From assembly GCA_900555365.1 (NCBI GenBank), contig USKO01000013.1, positions 1-11,243 on the forward strand: 11,243 nt of DNA, written 5' to 3'. A program made the translations under genes and the position numbers. The number at the start of each line of letters is the position of its first letter. The first letter of the stretch is position 1. The notes below the pieces were generated by a model. It saw nothing but the letters and a program-made list of their open reading frames with translations. It searched no databases and was not told the DNA's origin. This document shows positions 9,901 to 11,243 of the stretch, one piece after another. The DNA comes from an uncultured Bacillota bacterium. Lineage in GTDB: Bacteria > Bacillota > Clostridia > Christensenellales > UBA1242.

Positions 9901-11217
9901 TTCATCCCAAGTTAATCCAATTTCTTGCCATCTTTGATTAATTTGGTCATAGTATTGAATGATAACAGGACAAGTTCCATCTTCCACTACTGAACCGCCA
10001 AGCCCACTCATAGTAACTGAGATTGAATATCTGTTGGAATAATTTTCAACTGTAGTTGGCAAAACTTCAATATTGAACATTTCTCCTGCCGAATTCAAAT
10101 ACTCAGAGTATAGAACTTGCGAAGAAGTCATGGTTTCTTTATTTGCAATTAATTGATTGTTTTCTCCTCTAATTTCAATGTCATTTACCACTTCTCGCGC
10201 TCTAATGCTGATTAAATTGTCAGAGGTGTCGATCGCGTAGTCATAATTTTCATATCCTACTTGGAAATATATGCTATAGTTTTGATTGACATTGCTAATT
10301 TCTCGGTCTACATAGACTGAATAGATAGGATATCCATTCTCGTCTTCGCCATATCTGTTTACAATAAGCTTCCCATCACTTGCGGCGCCAGAGGAAAGAG
10401 AAATGACTGGAGTTATAGTAAGATCTCCAGCATAATTTAGTTTTATGTATCCTGTGTAATGCTCATCAGTAGGCTCGTTTGGAACGATATTGAAAAGATT
10501 GTTATCTTCTGTGATAGGCTCAAACTGTGAGCTAAGGCTATATGACCACGACAAACTAAGCTCGTCTTCTATTGGATCAATAACAGGCAAAACAACAGTT
10601 GCAGAGATGTTTTTCTCAGTTGTTGCCGTTAAAGTTATGGTATTTTGAGAATAGCCCTCGTCAATGATTAAATTTGTTCCTTCTATTTGTGCACCTTCAA
10701 TTCCAGTAGGAAGTGACCAAGTGATTGTGCGTCTTGAAAGTGAAGACGGCTGGAAAGATAGAAGATTTTCTTCAACGAGTGCATTGCTCCTGCCCCGAAC
10801 AGCATAGTTTTTTCGCACTACATTTTCATTCTGATTTTGAGTCATGCTTGTAACTTCACTATAAACATCGACGCTTATAGTTTTGGAGACATTTCCTTGA
10901 TTGGTCATAACGACAACTTCGCCTTGACCTTCATTGAGAGCGGTTATAGTGATCTCCCATCTGTTGGAACTTACCGCTGTTGCCGATGCAGATATAATAT
11001 TTTCATAGCTGTTGTTTACGCTTGCGCTGACAACAACATCATTCCCACCAGACACAGTTGCAACAACAACTTCTTGGCTTAGAGATTCTTTATCATACAA
11101 AATGGACACGCTGTCGCGTGACAAAGTAAGATCGACTTTTGTGCTCCCGCACGCTGCGAGAATAGACGCTCCCATAAGTAAGAATACACTTAACATTCCT
11201 ACAAGAAACTTTTTCAT
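1..11217 (-). CDS. Giant multidomain surface lipoprotein with Ig-like and GLUG-repeat regions (3' end outside window)
   Basis: An uninterrupted reading frame of 3,739 codons runs from ATG 11217 to base 1 with no stop, so the gene continues beyond the window. The start is chosen because AAGGAGG lies 4 nt upstream and the first 23 residues form a lipoprotein signal (MKKF, hydrophobic core, LAAC). The mature chain is Ser/Asn/Thr/Tyr-rich, beta-strand-rich and has only six Cys (23, 416, 1155, 2389, 2631, 2665). Order of regions: Ig-like 24-1107; GLUG region 1108-1447; Ig-like 1448-2263; GLUG region 2264-2730; acidic linker 2731-2787; GLUG region 2788-3421; a fourth GLUG-like region from 3422 on. 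GLUG motifs are known from large bacterial surface proteins, including some IgA-protease-type and adhesin proteins. I infer an extracellular, membrane-anchored adhesin or structural stalk. I saw no enzyme motif in the visible part, but a catalytic or anchoring domain could lie in the missing C-terminus. I am very sure of the frame, fairly sure of the class, and cannot name a ligand. Confidence 0.95.
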   Translation of the reverse strand, partial: MKKFLVGMLSVFLLMGASILAACGSTKVDLTLSRDSVSILYDKESLSQEVVVATVSGGNDVVVSASVNNSYENIISASATAVSSNRWEITITALNEGQGEVVVMTNQGNVSKTISVDVYSEVTSMTQNQNENVVRKNYAVRGRSNALVEENLLSFQPSSLSRRTITWSLPTGIEGAQIEGTNLIIDEGYSQNTITLTATTEKNISATVVLPVIDPIEDELSLSWSYSLSSQFEPITEDNNLFNIVPNEPTDEHYTGYIKLNYAGDLTITPVISLSSGAASDGKLIVNRYGEDENGYPIYSVYVDREISNVNQNYSIYFQVGYENYDYAIDTSDNLISIRAREVVNDIEIRGENNQLIANKETMTSSQVLYSEYLNSAGEMFNIEVLPTTVENYSNRYSISVTMSGLGGSVVEDGTCPVIIQYYDQINQRWQEIGLTWDEEQNAYVSREDANIDYKTIYLKAHSDLLQQNVSNVYITFTSVDNDNISTTAQLELVKSVSAEEFVFENADFQVDSSERSTSLVIEKVFTLTGQTDIDGISVEVNSEHVDIEGPIKLSNTSDSVTFRIILTLRNNSYGVTSLDSYRFVHENGLVSEDFAINIFLPLTEAGIIYDQGSNNIDSVTYSVNNNNIYFADGTTGTNSSSLSNIMIKNGSTVPVLYRYNSSNNNYAVADIDVHYYDLDFELEDDGTLSQEARKAQVDAFKNLLNDPAGIAQIINGAYANENVSKYAYFTSDKNNIISSSVGFTYAVVTFTGAGSGENADENGQTQIIRIILIESYIAPSNLTVTPNRDSEVSLYASDTVSSSDSTLTRKNITINFRNSNVTYIDISNFEFVTTARDSYGNTLMGNASVSGNSVTWENGRYAIENIIINDYSISFDIVSSSLQGASSFSDSLQVHYKLEVLSSLGQITERDVMWTNISINIVNAQRIESLKWEGEDEEGIYFEIGDSEAQYIMLSSAPSNAQNNNISYLITNEDGTVDYTNTAIVSVGNYINQNRLSLNLNGDLTQGTTGYIYLLPEDAIYNGQITYYLKSEQINESQTLYSVSFESLGQIYSGSQTWYDFLIQNAYFKSNASVNSEAKDIDFSEILIRIKITVADGRSFEHAYRIYTAEEFANLSPSLYYRLMNSIEIQYTGTAKELTGGIEGRAYDDENGSCATVTFLSGSNSFIATNSGTIRNINFNGNISANGFVANINTGTIENVTVDVNGTYASVLSFNGGYVGGIAGQNRGEIINSSVLGLQITGTNANFIGGIAGQNSGIIEGARVEFYNLQTGSDQDGNMTTSINTFSGATSIGGLVGEASDGSSITKSYVYNYVEDKQALTGGYSFIASVTGAITLDESFAVRISDNLYGGTGSITGEWYNATGSGTSYVVSYYKDKADATTLSDKYISSGQTGFLDYVNNGNAYFKNVYQSEKVSSINGEIQTTFDNNGYYKSIAVSSNEGILLYYDISSSLNSLSQSAINDLNALNTISLRDLISGGESSDNLIVTSSNNNVLRVIGSDIKVVGSGDVTLKLYSKQDVSNSKPFYVKVINSISNLIVSWSDKSGHTFTVEDDSISYLQKTTTRNYIVTYENSSVILGNGADRYNLVTSDVTLEALATGEGNLVNIETNSNVVRITADMDSVESNVTINPRIYPQNPDGSESSYQTALNDTFGRNFTITPTDGVIEFSVSEGGLSITPSTNAVMRVRVITTAVGDSETILPQVRDNNGNILGGIATDSTGEYSKYSYVYYLPVDLSTPFMGAYINLVESYEDSSTGYYTYTFEVTFEITQSYKSLISEDQSFIVSFISNSGNDSYYQDSNATFTLNLSKQKFTNIDVNNYLIESSSWVGNNTSGYVTVHTAGEQTSVLAPGGSSVLQVSVNPDYAYYDYMQLSYSGATVNNALQFELLSQYGTSETNQQRQFTPNNEADIVSIGQTITYTPSQAEKEEAEGSLYFRIWVNTTVNADSTLKITASFYQSDGTLLSSVDNYLTISYLTEAEITVNGEDIAYVARGSIANVEIRLPQDQNLDSIALDGNQSGINISSLTDEGTDPISGIKTYSAQIFVSVTATTENTDESFAVTATVSRSLNGNTEIKTTSATIKIVDFMIDEENIEIVGAENNNLNIWLNVPKTFDIEYNFVPETYTGYSSSDEAAVAEVQRLLRLRNQFSVTQTYADPGSDFYINYQYNDNNTPVEQSLANRLFFVNGNEFIPAIQADGSSSSSAVRFTIDNGGNLSITGLQMTSSIQMVVRTYILSGGYPKVIDTYFTVTVQTYSDPDIPLTIDDANDFENLNPSLYTSSDNVTANDYILTNDIVLTQYTPFDTSLIRSLDGNGYTIHIKSFDISYSSSTINLALFTTVNASTTLKNVRINLYNGGQITIDTANFNSQTSINIAGLAIENNGIITNCEVVAYRSEKLAYGNIEGVAESSTTAHNNNAGINVTFIRGSNTTEEVYVGRESNWTPTIAGFVITNSGSITNSRVGGENIIELGDELYSGNNPSGYTIANTISLGTFYIVGQGNIAGFVYTNNGSISASNVGNLDVENRSGTSTYATSGFVHYNGSNASISGSFVEGVKSDIAQGSEPKAEDYTREGSSIKSRLGVIAGFIYNNEGYIQDSYSNILIANDTDTVRVYLASGFVYENNGTIAECYSASQIRNSMYSQMNFSGVNSEGVLLANGTYTNCYYFNKELYQSEDDNDSTTETQYSTGAIAVKDPADSSYFYGFALASGDSDGIWRIDNDGPTLIEANLVTYSHRYIYYLDEDSDYDGVTGEDEQGKYILLYATLQIDDNSREINTALGSELNPILIADADDFVEVMGQSTSTNIAQYYNSSMIWGTYRLVNDIDLSSLTNATSLPSVNKAFAGRLYGNSFEITGISITSDESRVSFGLFSSLEPRGSLTPLITNLSMQINQVVGSNSVMTGGLAGYIKDAKLINIDITVSQNGTVSSINGYNFAGTLAGLAFGNNVIKNITVTDPSVSTNQYSATSTSNYYTTDNLYSTRNDLKNSLNFSTSTSSSLIINNLSKYSYAGSVIGFVDNYSAETSSFNINQAENYSINNIRVTGTIRVRAEIAGGALGLTSYQTHVNDVGIEITGSSSNNSSKILSMKYFAGGVIGQAFGGLSRLYVQYNESTQTSIENSLSSLYGASSSSVERGALDIFYDSATNYTQVYIGGLIGYVGSGKLDISYSKINVISPTAEYAGGIIGGMELDGTTGYNASSELMPQDTYTKYFINEVYATGDVRAKTVNTPSQTNVNAGGIIGVIKGATPRVALMSVNAFNAIASYDYSSQTEISPADNMSFSLQTNLILGSAFEYNDQGVLNAINLTENNYTSYITLVQAQELNLSNSESSTIASIGIYEGYYMTGNSYSKLNLFGSVAGDSASTSLFNNNLMYAIASPYNYTSAAVGQTETRTAFLGSGAWQNENWTHPTTNLFPSIRYQKTSNVIYLDQYNVADVFTMMSGNSDITVIVRGLQSEGGTEYGDVDLDAYNRSHEEQYSPIENFGGRIVGGFYNGTNIGIISSKNFIASVSAGFSVNNLTVTYRNTSNSSNTDDTSGNNDPVIELAAGGLFVANDIADASISGLTLNVLTRVSTAVGNDSDSFGLVAPTITNTNITNLTINTSAKIDGNNYSIHSSSYILTVNKAGAINVGLVSGELVQSSSASAMQVEGISINTPAHFISIASAVSSANVGAYFGNAYKDTTTNVLALDLRINLQTIQKTESGTSSNTYQEIRVATPADGVINIDGTNSTIINIGGF
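955..2856 (-). repeat. GLUG region 3 (residues about 2788-3421), the longest
   Basis: It begins with the best GLUG lead-in in the protein: ILIADADDFVEVM, YRLVNDIDLSS (N2824, D2825, D2827), then FAGRLYGNSFEITGI and SFGLFSSL. At least eight widely spaced turns follow, with Gly-rich cores near 2904 (GGLAGY), 2938 (AGTLAGLAFG), 3012 (AGSVIGFV), 3055 (AGGALGL), 3093 (AGGVIGQAFGG), 3154 (GGLIGYVGSG), 3183 (AGGIIGG) and 3239 (AGGIIGV). Spacing is about 30-75 residues because long loops are inserted between turns. It ends with AWQNENWTHP and LFPSIRY (P3417), the usual 'W...yPsL'-like tail. Compared with region 2, this region uses GGxxG cores and usually lacks the following N-x-G-x-I. Confidence 0.8.
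2857..3027 (-). other. Acidic linker with EF-hand-like calcium loop (residues about 2731-2787)
   Basis: This short segment joins the end of GLUG region 2 to the lead-in of GLUG region 3. After the Tyr-rich stretch VTYSHRYIYYL come D2745-S-D2747-Y-D2749-G2750 and, at loop position 12, E2756. This is the full DxDxDGxxxxxE pattern of an EF-hand or dockerin calcium loop. No flanking EF helices are evident, so a stand-alone calcium-stiffened hinge is more likely than a true EF-hand domain. The match is visible in the sequence; calcium binding is inferred. Confidence 0.5.
3028..4428 (-). repeat. GLUG region 2 (residues about 2264-2730)
   Basis: The lead-in is well preserved: LTIDDANDFENL, YILTNDIVL (N2294, D2295) and SLDGNGYTIHI (D2313-G-N-G). 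It matches the family pattern of 'y.L.nDI.l' followed by 'f.GNGytI'. At least six repeat turns follow, starting near 2376, 2448, 2504, 2537, 2586 and 2617. They have the variant form AGFVxxNxGxIxxS, for example AGFVITNSGSITNS and AGFVYTNNGSISAS. The region closes with NCYYFNKEL and GIWRIDNDGPTL (W2717, P2724), the tail expected for a GLUG array. Three of the six cysteines in the protein fall here (2389, 2631, 2665). Confidence 0.85.
4429..6876 (-). other. Second Ig-like / beta-sandwich region (residues about 1448-2263)
   Basis: About 815 residues linking GLUG regions 1 and 2. It begins with a probable helix (about 1450-1477, SLNSLSQSAINDLNALNTIS). A Big-like unit follows with NNNVLRVIGSDIKVVGSGDV and the closing strand KPFYVKVINS, where the V-x-G-x-G-x-V-x-L pattern is typical of bacterial Ig-like domains. 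Several more beta-rich units follow, with closing strands such as SFAVTATVSRS and TYFTVTVQTY. A second helical insert lies at about 2133-2148 (DEAAVAEVQRLLRLRN). I cannot draw firm domain borders by eye. The alternation with GLUG regions suggests a spacer between two rods. Confidence 0.6.
7444..7470 (-). repeat. Near-identical DNA repeat within GLUG region 1, copy A
   Basis: These 27 bases match 7531-7557 at 24 positions, with an 87-base (29-codon) period. The shared core on the plus strand is CTGTTTTGACC, one variable base, then GCTATTCC. It encodes GGIAGQNSG at residue 1250. Conservation at the DNA level, not only the protein level, suggests a fairly recent internal duplication or strong constraint on this turn. 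Confidence 0.75.
7531..7557 (-). repeat. Near-identical DNA repeat within GLUG region 1, copy B
   Basis: Partner of the repeat at 7444-7470. It encodes GGIAGQNRG at residue 1221. The two copies differ at three of 27 bases, of which only one changes the amino acid (Arg to Ser at the eighth position). Confidence 0.75.
7897..11148 (-). other. N-terminal Ig-like / beta-sandwich region (residues about 24-1107)
   Basis: About 1,080 residues of alternating hydrophobic and polar strands separated by Asn/Ser/Gly/Asp turns. The first unit (about 24-117, from VDLTLSRDSVSI to KTISVDVYSEV) and the second (about 125-215, containing TITWSLPTGIEGAQI and NTITLTATTEKNISATVVLP) have the look of bacterial Ig-like (Big-type) domains: an opening strand, a central Trp or Val strand and a closing T-x-T-V strand. 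Later units are more diverged, so I do not give individual boundaries. A helical insert (about 689-716) and two acidic GEDExG turns (residues 290 and 935) interrupt the pattern. The likely role is a spacer or stalk next to the membrane. The fold class is inferred from strand pattern, not from a profile match. Confidence 0.65.
7939..7960. repeat. Perfect 22-bp palindrome inside the coding region
   Basis: The half-sites AATTTTAATTC and GAATTAAAATT are exact reverse complements with no spacer, centred on TTCGAA. It encodes the beta-strand-like stretch ILIRIKI near residues 1087-1093, just before GLUG region 1. There is no loop or T-run, so it is not a terminator. It could be a chance product of alternating ATT and Lys/Arg codons or a protein-binding site. 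Confidence 0.5.
11149..11217 (-). other. Lipoprotein signal peptide and lipobox (residues 1-23)
   Basis: The N-terminus has a short basic n-region (MKK), a hydrophobic core (roughly FLVGMLSVFLLMGASI) and the lipobox L20-A21-A22-C23, followed by G24-S25. This fits the canonical [LVI]-[ASTVI]-[GAS]-C pattern for prolipoprotein diacylglyceryl transferase and signal peptidase II. By family knowledge, Cys23 becomes the lipidated first residue of the mature protein, tethering it to the outer face of the membrane. Cys23 is one of only six cysteines in the visible chain, which supports a dedicated anchoring role. Confidence 0.93.
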
Positions 11218-11221
11218 GATG

Positions 11222-11228
11222 CCTCCTT
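11222..11228 (-). promoter_or_regulatory. Shine-Dalgarno site of the giant lipoprotein gene
   Basis: Read on the minus strand, bases 11228-11222 are AAGGAGG, a near-perfect anti-16S match, followed by the 4-nt spacer CATC and ATG at 11217. The spacing is on the short side but workable. This decides the start over the later in-frame Met codons at residues 8 and 15, which would also cut into the signal peptide. The remaining upstream bases to 11243 are AT-rich and too few to show a promoter. Confidence 0.9.
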
Positions 11229-11243
11229 GATTAATATCTGTAA

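Noticed and set aside
1..11217. Possibility that the frame uses an alternative code with TGA as Trp
   Set aside because: Trp positions I checked use TGG (for example W2717), and I found no in-frame TGA in the translation, so nothing calls for an alternative code.
10837..11230. Two overlapping plus-strand ORFs near the right edge that could look like a small antisense gene pair
   Set aside because: They overlap the signal peptide and first Ig-like unit of the minus-strand gene. The strong AAGGAGG site and lipobox support the minus-strand reading only.
1..11243. CRISPR array, tRNA, rRNA, insertion sequence or prophage signal
   Set aside because: Repetitive feel comes from protein-level GLUG and Ser/Asn codons. 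There are no evenly spaced identical DNA repeats, no tRNA-like cloverleaf noticed, and no transposase or integrase motif.

Overview
The whole window is the 5' part of one giant protein-coding gene on the minus strand. It starts at ATG 11217, just after a strong Shine-Dalgarno sequence (AAGGAGG), and reads leftward without an in-frame stop through base 1. That gives 3,739 codons, with the 3' end outside the window. Only 26 bases (11218-11243) lie outside the gene. The frame at base 1 is the same as at the start codon, and the whole translation reads as one continuous extracellular-type protein. The many short plus-strand ORFs are antisense shadows of it.

The product starts with a lipoprotein signal peptide ending in a classic lipobox (L-A-A-C, lipidated Cys23). 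The rest is a very long Ser/Asn/Thr/Tyr-rich, beta-strand-rich, Cys-poor polypeptide. Two long stretches of Ig-like or beta-sandwich character (about residues 24-1107 and 1448-2263) alternate with four regions of GLUG-type repeats and their characteristic lead-in (about 1108-1447, 2264-2730, 2788-3421 and 3422 to the window end). GLUG regions are generally expected to form solenoid or beta-helix-like rods. A short acidic linker between the second and third GLUG regions carries a full EF-hand-like loop pattern (DxDxDGxxxxxE).

The likely picture is a lipid-anchored surface stalk or adhesin, although no binding partner can be deduced and the C-terminus is missing. Low GC (about 35-40% by eye), the AAGGAGG ribosome site, the lipobox and the use of TGG for Trp suggest a low-GC Firmicutes-type bacterium, perhaps an uncultured gut lineage. 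This taxonomic placement is inference only.

There are no RNA genes, mobile elements, CRISPR arrays, terminators or second genes visible. The interest lies in the size and modular layout of the single protein.
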